Assembly (NCBI RefSeq): GCF_900106675.1
Contig: NZ_FNOB01000002.1
Coordinates: 268,261-332,260 of the forward strand
Source: Allgaiera indica
Lineage (GTDB): Bacteria; Pseudomonadota; Alphaproteobacteria; Rhodobacterales; Rhodobacteraceae
Length of the DNA: 64,000 bases
Reading direction: 5' to 3'
Shown here: piece by piece, positions 36,020-46,025 of the stretch
Numbering within the stretch: the first letter of the stretch is position 1
How the letters are laid out: the number at the start of each line of letters is the position of its first letter
Translations under genes and position numbers: made by a program
Notes under the pieces: model-generated
Databases searched by the model: none
Told to the model about the DNA's origin: nothing
What the model saw: the letters and a program-made list of their open reading frames with translations, nothing else

Positions 36020-36916
36020 CTAGGCCGCCTGCGCCGGTTGCGCCGATTGCTGCGCCGCGGTCAGTTCCTTCTGTGCCTGCTCGACGGCGTAGAAATCGGG
36101 CTGCATCGCCGTGGGAATGCTGCCGCGGCCGATTTCGATGCAGATGTTGGGCGGATGGCCCGCGACCATGGCGACGAAAATGTCTCGGATCACATGGTAG
36201 AGCGAGGCGTCCTCGTCCTCGATCTGCTTCAGCCGCCCCGAAATCGGCGCGACGAAGCAATAGGCCAGGAACACGCCCAGGAAGGTGCCGACCAGCGCGC
36301 CGCCGATCATCGCCCCCAGTACCGCGGGGCTTTCGTTGATCGCGCCCATGGTCTTGATCACCCCCAGCACGGCGACGATGATCCCGATCGCGGGCAGGGC
36401 GTCGGCCACGGTCTGGATCGAATGGGCCGGCGCCAGCGCCTCGTGATGATGCTTCTTGAGCTTGCGGTTGATCACGTCCTCGGTCTGGTAGGGGTCGTCG
36501 AATTGCATCGCCAGCATGCGGAAGCTGTCGGTGATCAATTCGACCGCGAAATGATCGTTCAGAAGCCGCGGATAGCGCTGGAAGATTTCACTCTCCTTCG
36601 GGGTCTCGACATGGCTGTCAAGCGCCAGGATCCCCTTGGTGCGGTAAAGCCTGGACAGTTCGAACATCAAGGACAGGATGTCGTTGTAATCCTTGGCCTT
36701 CCACTTGTTTCCCTTGAACACTTTCAGAAAGGCCTTGCCGGTGCGTTTGATCTGACCAAGGGAATTGGCAATTATGAAGGATCCGACGGCCGCCCCGCCG
36801 ATCATCATGCCCTCGAACGGCACCGCATGGATCAGGACCTCCATCTTGCCGCCCGACATGGTGAAACCACCAAAGACAAGGCCAGCCACCAGGATCAGAC
36901 CGATCAGAATCGTCAT
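36020..36916 (-). CDS. motA: Flagellar stator protein MotA
   Basis: Proton-conducting stator subunit, 298 aa from ATG 36916 (MTILIGLILVAGLVFGGFTMSGGKMEVLIHAVPFEGMMIGGAAVGSFIIANS), with GAGGTGG just upstream. The conserved cytoplasmic charged loop and the last two membrane helices are present (ALPAIGIIVAVLGVIKTMGAINESPAVLGAMIGGALVGTFLGVFLAYCFVAPI). motA and motB are convergent rather than co-transcribed here. Confidence 0.96.
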   Translation of the reverse strand: MTILIGLILVAGLVFGGFTMSGGKMEVLIHAVPFEGMMIGGAAVGSFIIANSLGQIKRTGKAFLKVFKGNKWKAKDYNDILSLMFELSRLYRTKGILALDSHVETPKESEIFQRYPRLLNDHFAVELITDSFRMLAMQFDDPYQTEDVINRKLKKHHHEALAPAHSIQTVADALPAIGIIVAVLGVIKTMGAINESPAVLGAMIGGALVGTFLGVFLAYCFVAPISGRLKQIEDEDASLYHVIRDIFVAMVAGHPPNICIEIGRGSIPTAMQPDFYAVEQAQKELTAAQQSAQPAQAA

Positions 36917-36968
36917 TCGAGCCACCTCGCGTCTCGGCTGTCCGCGAGCCGGCGCACCGCCGCGGACC

Positions 36969-37082
36969 TTGACAACAATTCTTCTTGCATCCGATGGGAA
37001 TGTCAACAACCCGAAGGAAATTTATGCTTGCATTTTCTGATTGCTGCGCGAAAAACCTGCTTCAGACAAGAATTGTTGACAA
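36969..37082. promoter_or_regulatory. Inverted repeats in the divergent motA promoter
   Basis: TTGACAACAATTCT (36969-36982) and AGAATTGTTGACAA (37069-37082) are inverted copies with one mismatch, 86 bp apart, in the AT-rich region between divergent motA and the gene at 37135. They could be paired operator sites for a regulator such as one of the MucR or winged-helix proteins, but this is inference. Confidence 0.35.
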
Positions 37083-37134
37083 TCTATTCTTGCAATCTTA
37101 GCGTTTCAGCCAGGGTTCATACAGGACGATTCCG

Positions 37135-38325
37135 ATGCAAGGTCGCCTTGATGCCGTCGCCATCTTCCTTGATGAGGAGGAGCTGGGTCAGCTGTTCGAC
37201 GGCTGGCCCGAAGCGATGCGGCTTGCCGTTTGCCTGGACGAGGCCGGAAGCTGCGCGATGCTGGTCCACCACCGGGACGAGGACGCGGGCATCTTGCGCC
37301 GCGTGACCGAGACGCTGGACCGCCCCAATGGCGAGTTCTGCGTGGTTCCGGCGCGGCCTGGCCTGCCGACACGGCATATGCTTTTCTCCGAGGAGCGCAA
37401 GCTGATGCGCCTGGTTGTGGAAAGCACTGACCTGGTGGAATTCGCCACCGATTATGCGCTCAACTACAGATTTGCCGCCGAAGAGGGACTGGATGTGGAG
37501 GCGATGCTGACCGGACGTCCCCGGGCCGGCAAGCCCACCAGCGCGCCGGTCGCACCGGCGCCCCAGCCCGCACCTCGGCCCGAGGCGCCGCGCCAGACCA
37601 GGCCCGAGGATCAACGCCCCTCCCCCTCGGCCCCGCCGGCCGCGGTCAGAGCTCCGGCGCCGGCGCGGGCGCCCTCGTTCGCGCCCGCCCCGACCCCGAC
37701 CCCGGCGCCAACTCCGGCTCCGGCCGCGCCGGCCGGCGATCATGGGCTGCCCGAGGGTTTCCACCGTCTCCGCCCCGAGGTCCAGCAAGACGGGCTTTTC
37801 GCCGAGGCGTTGCTGTCGCTGGGCCGCCCGGGCGAGGTGCGCCTGACGGTGGGCACGCCTACGCCGGACACGCCCGGCCTGAAAATCCCCGAGATCTATT
37901 TCCGCAACGATTTGCTGAGCTTCGCCATTCCGGCCTCGGCGCTTGCGGGAACCGAGCGCCTGCCCGCCAAGCTGGTCTTCGACGAAGCGCTCATGCCGCG
38001 CGCGATGGTGGCCGCGCTGGGCCAGGGACCGCAGGCGGTGCGGCTGACGGCGTCGGGCGCCCATCTTTTCGTCGGCCTTCCCGCGCCGCGCGCCTCGATG
38101 CCGGCGGTGGCGGCGGCGGCACGGACCCTGCCCGCGAAGCGGCGTCGCCTGGGCCGGCGCCTGTTGCGCGGCGGGCTGGGCGGTGGCGCGTTGGTCGCCG
38201 GGGTCTTGCTGGCGGTGCGGCTGGGCCTTTCGCCCGCCTTCAGCGGCACGGATGGTCCCGGCACCGTCAACGCGCTGCGCGACGCCATCTTCGCGCGGAT
38301 CGAAACGACGGGGACCGGGCAATGA
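37135..38325 (+). CDS. C-terminally membrane-anchored hypothetical protein
   Basis: A 396-aa protein I do not recognise. It has an N-terminal folded part (~1-125: DAVAIFLDEEELGQLFDGWPEAMRLAVCLDEAGSCAMLVHHRDEDAG), a Pro/Ala linker (~130-205), a second folded part (LPEGFHRLRPEVQQDGLFAEALLSLGRPGEVRLTVGT, IPEIYFRNDLLSFAIPASALAG), and a C-terminal membrane helix (LLRGGLGGGALVAGVLLAVRLGLSPAF). It overlaps the glycosyltransferase gene by 4 bp, so it is the first gene of a coupled operon divergent from motA. Confidence 0.7.
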   Translation: MQGRLDAVAIFLDEEELGQLFDGWPEAMRLAVCLDEAGSCAMLVHHRDEDAGILRRVTETLDRPNGEFCVVPARPGLPTRHMLFSEERKLMRLVVESTDLVEFATDYALNYRFAAEEGLDVEAMLTGRPRAGKPTSAPVAPAPQPAPRPEAPRQTRPEDQRPSPSAPPAAVRAPAPARAPSFAPAPTPTPAPTPAPAAPAGDHGLPEGFHRLRPEVQQDGLFAEALLSLGRPGEVRLTVGTPTPDTPGLKIPEIYFRNDLLSFAIPASALAGTERLPAKLVFDEALMPRAMVAALGQGPQAVRLTASGAHLFVGLPAPRASMPAVAAAARTLPAKRRRLGRRLLRGGLGGGALVAGVLLAVRLGLSPAFSGTDGPGTVNALRDAIFARIETTGTGQ

Positions 38326-39725
38326 AATGCGGCCTGATCACCCCGATCGGCCCCGGCCATGCCAGGCTGTTCGAGGAAAGTTGCCGCCCCTCGGTCGAGG
38401 CCGCCTGGGGCTATCACCACGGCCCGTTCGACGAGCTTGTGGTCTATCCGATGGACGACACCGAGGGCCGTCACGGGCGCTCGAACCGGCGTAACGCGGC
38501 GATCGAACAGGCGGCGCGCGAGGGGGTGGACTGGGTCTTCTTGCTGGATGCCGACGACATCCTGGCGCCCAATGCCTTCGAGGCCTTCGGCCGCATCCTT
38601 GCCGACGAGCCGGCGCTGGACGCCGTCTGGGGCCTGATCTGCGAACTGGACCCGGCCGGAGAGCCGCAGCTGCGCGAGGGCCAACCCGAGCGGATCGACA
38701 GCTATGCCGATTTCCTGGCCCACGCGCCGGCGATGGCGGTGCAGATCGGCGGCTTCTACCGCACCCGGGCGCTGGCGGGTCTTCGCTTTGACGAAAGCCT
38801 CGACACGGCCGAGGATTACACGCTTTACCTGCAGCTCTGGCGCGGGGCGCGCTGCGCCAAGCGGCCCGAGATCTTCTTTCTCAACCGCCGTGGCCAGCAT
38901 TCCACCGGGCCGCGTTCGGCCACCGGGCAGGATTGGCGGCTGGCGACGGACCGGCTTTGGGCCGGGGCGGTGCGCGAAACCCCGCTTTGGGCCGAAGTCG
39001 ACCATGCCGGGGTGCGCGCCCGGATGCGCGTGACCAACCCGCTGGATCTGATCCAGCGCACCCATCTTGCCGGGCAGTTCTTCGAGGCCGAGCCGTTGTC
39101 GCGCCTGCACGGCCTGGTGGCGCCCGGGGCGCGGATCGTCGATGTGGGGGCAAATGTGGGCAACCATGTCGTCTGGTACGCCCAGCACCTGTCCCCCGCC
39201 GCGATCCTGCCGGTCGAGCCGAACCCGGCCGCGATCCGCCTTCTGGAAGAAAACATCGCCGCCAACGGGATCGAGGGCGTGGTCGACCGGTGCGGGATCG
39301 GGCTGGGCGTGGGCCGCGCCGAAGGCCGCTTTCGCGCCGAGACCCCCGATGCCGACAACCTGGGCGCCACGGCGCTGACGCCGGATGGGGCGGGCGATCT
39401 GCGGGTCGTGACGCTTGATGCGCTGCTGGGCGACACGCGCGTCGATTTCCTGAAGATCGACGCCGAGGGGATGGAGCTGGACGTGCTCGCCGGCGCCGCC
39501 CGGACCATCGCCCGCAACCGCCCGGTGATCTGGATCGAGATCCAGCGCGCCAACATCCTGGGATTTGCCCAGCGCTGGTGCCGCGCCAATGGCTACCGTC
39601 TGGCCGACAGCGTGCCCTATGTCCATACGATGGACTATTTCGCGGTGCCCGAAGCCTTCGTTCGGCCCGAAACGGCCGCAGCCCATGCCCCCGCCGGGCG
39701 GATGCCCGAGGATGTCAGCGCATGA
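38322..39725 (+). CDS. Glycosyltransferase-FkbM methyltransferase fusion
   Basis: A 467-aa two-domain protein. The N-terminal half resembles a GT-A glycosyltransferase, with the metal-binding motif in GVDWVFLLDADDILAPNAF and a family-like acceptor region (FDESLDTAEDYTLYLQLWRGARCAKRPEIFFLNRRGQHS). The C-terminal half is an FkbM-type SAM methyltransferase (ARIVDVGANVGNHVVWYAQHLSPAAILPVEPNPAAIRLLEENI, then VDFLKIDAEGMELDVLAGAARTIARNRPVIWIEI). The fusion suggests synthesis of an O-methylated glycan. It is coupled to both neighbours by 4-bp overlaps. Confidence 0.82.
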   Translation: MKCGLITPIGPGHARLFEESCRPSVEAAWGYHHGPFDELVVYPMDDTEGRHGRSNRRNAAIEQAAREGVDWVFLLDADDILAPNAFEAFGRILADEPALDAVWGLICELDPAGEPQLREGQPERIDSYADFLAHAPAMAVQIGGFYRTRALAGLRFDESLDTAEDYTLYLQLWRGARCAKRPEIFFLNRRGQHSTGPRSATGQDWRLATDRLWAGAVRETPLWAEVDHAGVRARMRVTNPLDLIQRTHLAGQFFEAEPLSRLHGLVAPGARIVDVGANVGNHVVWYAQHLSPAAILPVEPNPAAIRLLEENIAANGIEGVVDRCGIGLGVGRAEGRFRAETPDADNLGATALTPDGAGDLRVVTLDALLGDTRVDFLKIDAEGMELDVLAGAARTIARNRPVIWIEIQRANILGFAQRWCRANGYRLADSVPYVHTMDYFAVPEAFVRPETAAAHAPAGRMPEDVSA

Positions 39726-41590
39726 ATACCGCCGCCCTGTCGCGCAAGGGCCGCCGCGCCCTGCAATCCGAGGCCCAGCGCACCTATGGCGTGCCCGGCC
39801 CCGCCGCACTGGCCCTGCACGAGGCCTACATGGCGCTGAACCACAAGGATGCGGTCACCGCGACGACCCGCGCGCAGGAGGTGTCGCGATCGCATCCCGA
39901 CAGCCAGCACCCCTGGGTGATCCTTGGTATCGTCGCGCTGAACCGGCATGAGGCCGAAACCGCGCGGCGGTTCTTCGAGGAAGCCCGGCGCGTGGCACCG
40001 GACGCGCCGCAGCCGCTGGCGGGGCTGGGCAAGGCGCTGGTGTTGCAGGGCGATGTCTTCGCCGCCGTCGATCTGTTCGCCGCGGCGCTTCAGGCCGGCA
40101 GTTCCGACCGCCCGATGATCCGGCTGTATGCCGATCTGATGTCCAGCATGAACCGGTTGACCGAGGTGGCGCGAACCCTCGAACGCGCCGCCGCCCGCCT
40201 GCGCGACCCCGCACTCTACCATATGCTGGCCGAGATCTATCTGACGGCCGAGGAATACCCCAAGGCGATCGCGGCCTTCGACGCCGAATATGCCCTGGCG
40301 CCCGAGACCGCCGATGCGCGGATCGGCCAGGTCAAGGCGGCGCAGTATCGCCACGATCACGCGCGCGCCGAACAGCTGACCGCCGCGTTGCTGACCGAGA
40401 TGCCCGACCGCGACGAGTTGATCAGCCTGCGCATGACGGCGCTGCGCAACCTCGGCCGCGCCGAGGAAGCGCTGCATCTGCTCGACGCCCAATTCAGCGC
40501 GCCGATCTACTACAAGCGTGCCCTCGCGGTCGCCGCGCATGTCTATCTTGACCAGGGCGCGCGCCAGGCCGCGGGCCATGCCTTCCGCGCCGCCGATGCG
40601 CTGACCGACGAGGAATCGCTTTGGTCCGGGCGCGCCTATGGCACCTTTTGCTTCGGCGAGGGCCGCTTCGACGAGGGCGCCCCCTTCTACGCAAGGCGCC
40701 AGCCCGAGGCCAATCGGCACAAGATTCCGTTCGCCAGCTCAGCCCCCGAAAATCTGGCCGGCCGCAAGCGGCTTTATCTGATGCAGGAACAGGGGATCGG
40801 CGATCAACTTGCGCTGATGCCCCTGATCGCGCTGGCGCCGCTGGCCGAGGGGGCGGAGATCACCTTTGTCGGCGACCCTCGGATGGAGGCGGCGCTGAGG
40901 GGCAATACCCTTGGGCTGCGCTTTCGAGAAGAGATCGAATTCACCAAGGAACAGATCGCCGGCGGCGAAATCATCTTTGTGGGCGATCTGACCCGTTACC
41001 TGCCGGCGCGGCCCCGCGCGGCGCCGCTGGGCGGCTACCTGCGCCCCGATCCGGCGCGGGTGGCCCAGTTGCGAAAACGCTACCGTGACATGGCGACGGG
41101 GGCGCCGGTGGTCGGCGTCGCCTGGCGTTCGGGCGACCGTCTGACAGGATGGCACCGTTCGGTAGCGCTGCCCGATCTGGCGGCGCGGTTGCCGGGGGGG
41201 GCGCTGGTGGTGAACCTGCAATATGGCGATTGCGCCGCCGAGTTGGCGGCGGCCAGCGCACGGCGCCCCGACCTGACCTTCCTGGACGACCCCGAGGTCG
41301 ACCAGATGCGGGATCTGGCCGCGTTCCTGGCCCAGATCCAGGCGATCGACCGGATCGTGACGATCGACAACACGACCGCGCATGCTTGCGGCGCAGTCGG
41401 ACATGCGGATACCCATGTGCTGTTGCCCGCCGGCGCGGAATGCATGTGGTATTGGGGCCGCGAGGGACGGGACGATCCCTGGTTCGGGATGCTCCACCTT
41501 CACCGTCAGGCCCGGCCGCGCGACTGGTCCGCGCCGCTGGACGCGATCGAGACCCTGTTTTCCGGCGTGGCGCACACGCGATCCGGTTGA
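39722..41590 (+). CDS. TPR protein with GT9-like glycosyltransferase domain
   Basis: A 622-aa protein starting at ATG 39722 inside the previous stop. Residues ~20-340 are TPR repeats (AALALHEAYMALNHKDAVTATTRAQEVSRSHPDSQHPWVILGIVALNRHEAETARRFFEEARRVAPDAPQPLAGLGKALVLQGDVFAAVDLFAAALQAG). The C-terminal ~270 residues look like the glycosyltransferase half of TPR-glycosyltransferases (GVAWRSGDRLTGWHRSVALPDLAARLPGGALVVNLQYGDCAAELAAA, DRIVTIDNTTAHACGAVG). Such proteins often modify flagellins or adhesins. The frame extends upstream but that part lies inside the previous gene. Confidence 0.82.
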   Translation: MNTAALSRKGRRALQSEAQRTYGVPGPAALALHEAYMALNHKDAVTATTRAQEVSRSHPDSQHPWVILGIVALNRHEAETARRFFEEARRVAPDAPQPLAGLGKALVLQGDVFAAVDLFAAALQAGSSDRPMIRLYADLMSSMNRLTEVARTLERAAARLRDPALYHMLAEIYLTAEEYPKAIAAFDAEYALAPETADARIGQVKAAQYRHDHARAEQLTAALLTEMPDRDELISLRMTALRNLGRAEEALHLLDAQFSAPIYYKRALAVAAHVYLDQGARQAAGHAFRAADALTDEESLWSGRAYGTFCFGEGRFDEGAPFYARRQPEANRHKIPFASSAPENLAGRKRLYLMQEQGIGDQLALMPLIALAPLAEGAEITFVGDPRMEAALRGNTLGLRFREEIEFTKEQIAGGEIIFVGDLTRYLPARPRAAPLGGYLRPDPARVAQLRKRYRDMATGAPVVGVAWRSGDRLTGWHRSVALPDLAARLPGGALVVNLQYGDCAAELAAASARRPDLTFLDDPEVDQMRDLAAFLAQIQAIDRIVTIDNTTAHACGAVGHADTHVLLPAGAECMWYWGREGRDDPWFGMLHLHRQARPRDWSAPLDAIETLFSGVAHTRSG

Positions 41591-41662
41591 ACCCAGCCGC
41601 GCGGCCGGCTGTAGGCGCACCTTGGTGTTCCGGAATAATCGGTGAAGCTGGGGGGGGGCGCG

Positions 41663-41686
41663 AAAAAAGCGGGGTGTGGCCCCGCT
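41663..41686 (-). terminator. Terminator for the minus-strand oxidoreductase unit
   Basis: Stem AGCGGGG (41668-41674) / CCCCGCT (41680-41686) with a 5-nt loop and, on the minus strand, a run of T (the A-run 41663-41668). It lies 172 bp past the oxidoreductase stop and also separates it from the convergent TPR-glycosyltransferase gene. Confidence 0.7.
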
Positions 41687-41857
41687 CAAACTCGCAACAA
41701 ACTACAACTCAGAGTGTAGAAACTCAGACTGCGACAGGCAACGCTTTGCGCCCCGTGCTCCGCGCAATACCCCGAAATGTGACATGAAATCCTCTTTCCG
41801 GCCGATTGCAGGTCCTACCTGGGGATGAAAGCCCTGCACCCCGCCTACCGGGACGGA

Positions 41858-42820
41858 TCAGGGCCGGTCGCGCAACATCGCCTCGACCAGGCGCTGCACC
41901 TCCAGCGCCTCCTGCGGGGTGGCCAGGCGATGCGGCCGGCCGGCAACGCACAGAAGCAGATCGTCAAGCTGCGCCTTCAGGGCGACGGCGCGCCGGTCGG
42001 CGGGCGCGGGCCGCACATCGGTGAAGGGGCCACCATCCGAGACGCTCTCGTCCGAGAATTCGCTGACCCGATGGCTTGCCTTGCTGCCCTTGATGGTGAA
42101 TTCCTGCCGGTCGGGTTGAGCGCCGCCGACGCTGGCAAGGATCGAGACCGGCAGGCCCGCGGGGTTTTCCAGCCGGGCAAGCAGCGCGGTTTCGCACAGC
42201 GCCGGATCCGCGGGATAGGACGGACGCGCCCAGACAAGCGACAGCGGCCCCAGGATGCGCTGGGTGAAGAACAGGAAATGCGAGATCACCTCGCGCGTCA
42301 TCCCGCCTTCGGCGCGGAACCGCAGCCAGTCGGCGGCCTGCTGCCAGGCGCGCGGCCAGGCGGAATAGGTCACGATCATGTCGACCCCCATCAGATCGCC
42401 CATCGCCCCCGATCGCGCCGCCTGGCCGATATTGCCAAGTGCCGCCCCCGCCGCCTGGGTGAAATTCACCGCCGCCGGCACGCCACTGTCCGCGAGCGCC
42501 GCCACCAGGGCCTCGCTTTCCGCCAGATCGACACCCAGGGGCTTTTCCAGGAACACCGCCTTGCCGGCCTTCGCCGCCGCCAGGGCATAGGCCTTGCGCG
42601 GGACCGGAGGGCAGGCAAGGTAGACCAGATCCGCCGCGGCGATGGCCTCGTCGGCCGTCGCGGTGATGCGCGCGGCGGGGGCCAGGGCCTGCGCCGCCGC
42701 GCAGGCAGCGGCGTCAGGATCCCACAGGGCCACCGGCGCATAGCGCGCGTGCGGCGCCATATGTTCAAGCATCCGCCGGCCCATGATCCCCAGCCCGATG
42801 ACCGCCGTCTTGACCGCCAT
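41858..42820 (-). CDS. Gfo/Idh/MocA-family oxidoreductase
   Basis: A 320-aa NAD(P)-dependent oxidoreductase-like protein. The N-terminal Rossmann motif (KTAVIGLGIMGRRMLEHM) and the family EKP motif (KAGKAVFLEKPLGVDLAESEALVAALADSGVPAAVNFTQAAGAALGNIGQAA) are present. I chose ATG 42820; the very long open frame upstream is a shadow of frc. It is the last minus-strand gene downstream of oxc-frc, separated by 155 bp with a GC hairpin element, so co-transcription is uncertain. The substrate is unknown. Confidence 0.85.
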   Translation of the reverse strand: MAVKTAVIGLGIMGRRMLEHMAPHARYAPVALWDPDAAACAAAQALAPAARITATADEAIAAADLVYLACPPVPRKAYALAAAKAGKAVFLEKPLGVDLAESEALVAALADSGVPAAVNFTQAAGAALGNIGQAARSGAMGDLMGVDMIVTYSAWPRAWQQAADWLRFRAEGGMTREVISHFLFFTQRILGPLSLVWARPSYPADPALCETALLARLENPAGLPVSILASVGGAQPDRQEFTIKGSKASHRVSEFSDESVSDGGPFTDVRPAPADRRAVALKAQLDDLLLCVAGRPHRLATPQEALEVQRLVEAMLRDRP

Positions 42821-42897
42821 GTCCGCCCCCCCTGTTGCTTGCCGTGCCGGGGCGGTTGCCGCCGGCCGCGCCACATTGGGGGGACGGCGCGGGATTG

Positions 42898-42950
42898 CCA
42901 AGCCCCTGGCGTATTTGGGGAACAATGAAAGGGGTGGCGTAGCCCCCGGC
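42898..42950. terminator. GTATTTGGGGAACAATGAAA-type intergenic element
   Basis: This block between frc and the oxidoreductase gene has GCGTATTTGGGGAACAATGAAA next to G/C runs. The same style of element recurs at gene ends in Rhodobacteraceae and probably serves as a terminator. Its presence suggests partial separation of the oxidoreductase gene from the oxc-frc unit. Confidence 0.4.
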
Positions 42951-42975
42951 CCGCGGCGCGGGGTTGGGGCGCCGG

Positions 42976-44250
42976 TCATTCGGCGGCCGCGCGCCGGGGC
43001 GGCCCCAGGGCGCCCGATCGTGCCAGAAGTTCGAGATCCTCGGCGCCGTATCCCAGCAGCTCGGCCAGGACTTCGCCGGTATGGGCGCCCAGGAGCGGGG
43101 CGGGCGTGACCTCGACCGCGCTGTCCGACAGCTTGATCGGGCAGCCCACGGTCAGATGGCGGCCCCGGGTGGGATGATCGACCTCGACGATCGCGCCGCT
43201 TTGGCGCAGGCTTTCGTCGTCGGCGATCTCCTGCATGCTGAGGATCGGGCCGACGGGGATGCCCAGCGGATTGCAGGCCTCCATCACCTCGAACTTGGTC
43301 AGGGTCATGGTCCAGGCCTCGATCGCCTCGAACACGGTGTTGAGGCGCGGCAGGCGCGCCTCGGGGGTGGCGAAATCGGGATCCTCCACCCAGGCGGGCC
43401 GCCCGATCAGCGTGCAGATCCGCGGCCAGACCGCGGCTTGGGTGATGAAATAGGTATAGGCGTTGGGGTCGTCCTGCCAGCCCTTGCACCGCAGGATGCG
43501 GCCGGGCTGGCCGCCGCCGGAATCGTTGCCCGCGCGCGGCACCGCCTCGTCGAACGGCAGGCCCTCGGCGAATTGCGAATATTCGCGCAAGGGGCCGTGG
43601 CGCAGCCGCTGCTGGTCGCGCAGCTTCACCCGGCAGAGGTTCAGCACGCCGTCCTGCATCGCGGCGCTGACCTTCTGGCCGCGTCCCGTCCGCTCGCGCT
43701 GAAAGAGCGCCGTGACGATTCCCAGCGCCAGATGCAGCCCGGTGCCGGAATCGCCGATCTGGGCGCCGCTCACCGTGGGGATCCCGTCGCGAAACCCGGT
43801 GGTCGAGGCCGCACCGCCGACGCATTGGGCGACGTTCTCGTAGACCTTGCAATCGGCGTAGGGGCCTGGCCCGAACCCCTTGATCGAGGCCAGGATGAGG
43901 CGTGGGTTGATGCCTTGGATCACCTCCCAGGAAAACCCCATCCGATCCAGCGCACCGGGGGCGAAATTCTCGACCAGCACGTCGCAGACCTCGATCAGCC
44001 CGGTCAGCACCGCCCTGCCCCCGGCGGTCTTGGTATCCAGTTCGACCGAGCGCTTGTTGTGGTTGAGCATGGTGAAGTAAAGGCTGTCGGCGCCGGGGAT
44101 GTCGGCCAGTTGCGCGCGCGTCGCGTCGCCGGTGCCGGGGCGTTCCAGCTTGATCACGTCGGCGCCGAACCAGGCCAGCAGCTGGGTGCAGGTCGGCCCC
44201 GACTGGACATGGGTGAAATCGAGAACCCGAACGCCTTCCAGGGCCTTCAT
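42976..44250 (-). CDS. frc: Formyl-CoA:oxalate CoA-transferase (copy 1)
   Basis: Class III CoA-transferase that moves CoA from formyl-CoA to oxalate. The product is 424 aa from ATG 44250 ([42 protein letters not shown]), with AGGAG 8 nt upstream; ATG 44256 lies only 2 nt from that site. The catalytic Asp is in [11 protein letters not shown] (Asp167, equivalent to Asp169 of the known enzyme) and the glycine loop reads GGGQPG. It starts 27 bp after the oxc stop and forms an operon with it. A paralogue is at 47518-48768. Confidence 0.92.
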   Translation of the reverse strand: MKALEGVRVLDFTHVQSGPTCTQLLAWFGADVIKLERPGTGDATRAQLADIPGADSLYFTMLNHNKRSVELDTKTAGGRAVLTGLIEVCDVLVENFAPGALDRMGFSWEVIQGINPRLILASIKGFGPGPYADCKVYENVAQCVGGAASTTGFRDGIPTVSGAQIGDSGTGLHLALGIVTALFQRERTGRGQKVSAAMQDGVLNLCRVKLRDQQRLRHGPLREYSQFAEGLPFDEAVPRAGNDSGGGQPGRILRCKGWQDDPNAYTYFITQAAVWPRICTLIGRPAWVEDPDFATPEARLPRLNTVFEAIEAWTMTLTKFEVMEACNPLGIPVGPILSMQEIADDESLRQSGAIVEVDHPTRGRHLTVGCPIKLSDSAVEVTPAPLLGAHTGEVLAELLGYGAEDLELLARSGALGPPRRAAAE

Positions 44251-44276
44251 CTGCATCGCTCCTTTTCGGGGCCAGA

Positions 44277-46025
44277 TCAGGTCTTCTTGGCCAGTGCGCT
44301 TTGCGGGTTGAGGTTGCCGATGCGACCGCTTTCGGTGCCGGCGCCCTCGTCGATCACCGCGTTGATCAGGGTGGGCCGGCCGCTGTCCATCGCCGCGTTC
44401 ACGGCGCGGGTCATCTCGTCGGGGGTGGTCGCATTGACGCCGTGGCCGCCGAAGGCCTCGATCATCTTGTCGTAGCGACTGCCCTTGACGAAGACCGTGG
44501 TGCCGGGATCGCGGCCGGTGGGGTCGGTGTCGGTGCCGCGGTAGATGCCGTTGTTGTTGAACACCACCACGCAGACCGGCAGGCTGTAGCGGCAGATCGT
44601 CTCGATCTCCATCCCCGAGAAGCCGAAGGCACTGTCGCCCTCGACCGCCAGCACCGGGTTGCCGGTTTCGACCGCGGCCGCGATCGCCGCGCCCATGCCG
44701 ATGCCCATCAGCCCCCAGGTGCCCACGTCCAGCCGCTTGCGCGGGCGCGACATGTCGATGATCGCGCGCGCGAAATCGAGCGTGTTGGCGCCCTCGTTCA
44801 CCAGCATCGCCTCGGGGCGTTCCGCGATGATCCGCTTCAGCGCGCCCAGCGCGGTGTGGAAGTTCATCGGCGCGGAATTGCCCTCCAGCTTCGGCGCCAT
44901 CTTGGCGACGTTGCCCGCGACCTTGTCGCGGATCGCGCCGGTCCAGTCGGCGGGCGGCGGCGTCCAGCCGGCCTTGACGCCTTTCAGCAGCGCCTCGACG
45001 CAGGAGGCCATGTCGCCCACCAAGGGGGCCGCGATCTCGACGTTGCTGTCCATCTCGCGCGGCTCGATATCGACCTGGATGAAGCGTTTCGTGCCGGGCG
45101 CGCCCCATTGCTTGCCCTTGCCGTGCGACAAGAGCCAGTTCAGCCGCGCGCCCAGCAGCAGCACCACATCCGCATCCTTCAGCACCATCGAGCGCGCCGC
45201 GCCCGCCGACTGCGGGTGATCGTCGGGCAGAAGGCCCTTGGCCATGCTCATCGGCAGATAGGGAATTCCGGTGGTCTCGATCAGCGCGCGGATCGCCGCG
45301 TCGGCCTGGGCATAGGCCGCGCCCTTGCCAAGGATGATCAGCGGTCGCTTGGCGCCCTTGAGCACATCGAGCGCGCGCGCCACCGCATCGGGCGCGGGCA
45401 ACTGGCGCGGCGCCGGGTCGACCACCTTCACCAGCGAGGCCTGGCCCGCCTCGGCATCCATCACCTGCGCGAAAAGCTTCGCCGGAAGGTCCAGATAAAC
45501 CCCGCCAGGACGGCCCGAAACGGCGGCGCGGATGGCGCGGGCCACGGCAATGCCGATATCTTCCGCGTGCAGGACCCGGAACGCGGCCTTGCACAGCGGC
45601 TTGGCGATCGCCAGCTGATCCATCTCTTCGTAATCGCCCTGCTGCAGATCGACGATCTCGCGCTCGGACGAGCCCGAGATCAGGATCATCGGGAAGCAGT
45701 TCGTCGTCGCATTGGCCAGCGCCGTCAGCCCGTTGAGGAAACCCGGCGCCGAGACCGTCAGGCAGACCCCCGGCTTTTGCGTCAGATAGCCCGCGATCGC
45801 CGCTGCGTTGCCCGCGTTCTGTTCATGCCTGAACGAGATCACGCGCATCCCCTGGGCCTGGGCCAGGCGGCCCAGATCGGTGATCGGGATGCCCGGCACG
45901 CCGTAGATCGTCTCGATCCCGTTCAATTTCAGCGCGTCGATCACCAGATGGAAGCCATCCGTCAGCGCCCGCGTTTCCTCCGCCCCCGCTGCGTCCTGGT
46001 CCAGTACAGCGCCCGTTACGTTCAT
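44277..46025 (-). CDS. oxc: Oxalyl-CoA decarboxylase
   Basis: Thiamine-diphosphate enzyme that converts oxalyl-CoA to formyl-CoA and CO2. The product is 582 aa with the N-terminal PYR domain ([85 protein letters not shown]) and the C-terminal ThDP-binding motif ([39 protein letters not shown]). I chose ATG 46025 with GGAGAAAG upstream. A TGGCATACCA site lies ~210 bp upstream. It heads the oxc-frc operon. Confidence 0.95.
   Translation of the reverse strand: MNVTGAVLDQDAAGAEETRALTDGFHLVIDALKLNGIETIYGVPGIPITDLGRLAQAQGMRVISFRHEQNAGNAAAIAGYLTQKPGVCLTVSAPGFLNGLTALANATTNCFPMILISGSSEREIVDLQQGDYEEMDQLAIAKPLCKAAFRVLHAEDIGIAVARAIRAAVSGRPGGVYLDLPAKLFAQVMDAEAGQASLVKVVDPAPRQLPAPDAVARALDVLKGAKRPLIILGKGAAYAQADAAIRALIETTGIPYLPMSMAKGLLPDDHPQSAGAARSMVLKDADVVLLLGARLNWLLSHGKGKQWGAPGTKRFIQVDIEPREMDSNVEIAAPLVGDMASCVEALLKGVKAGWTPPPADWTGAIRDKVAGNVAKMAPKLEGNSAPMNFHTALGALKRIIAERPEAMLVNEGANTLDFARAIIDMSRPRKRLDVGTWGLMGIGMGAAIAAAVETGNPVLAVEGDSAFGFSGMEIETICRYSLPVCVVVFNNNGIYRGTDTDPTGRDPGTTVFVKGSRYDKMIEAFGGHGVNATTPDEMTRAVNAAMDSGRPTLINAVIDEGAGTESGRIGNLNPQSALAKKT

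Noticed and set aside
42976..45594. Very long minus-strand open frame of 872 codons running from frc into oxc
   Set aside because: Its upstream part is a shadow of oxc; only the portion from ATG 44250 matches a CoA-transferase.
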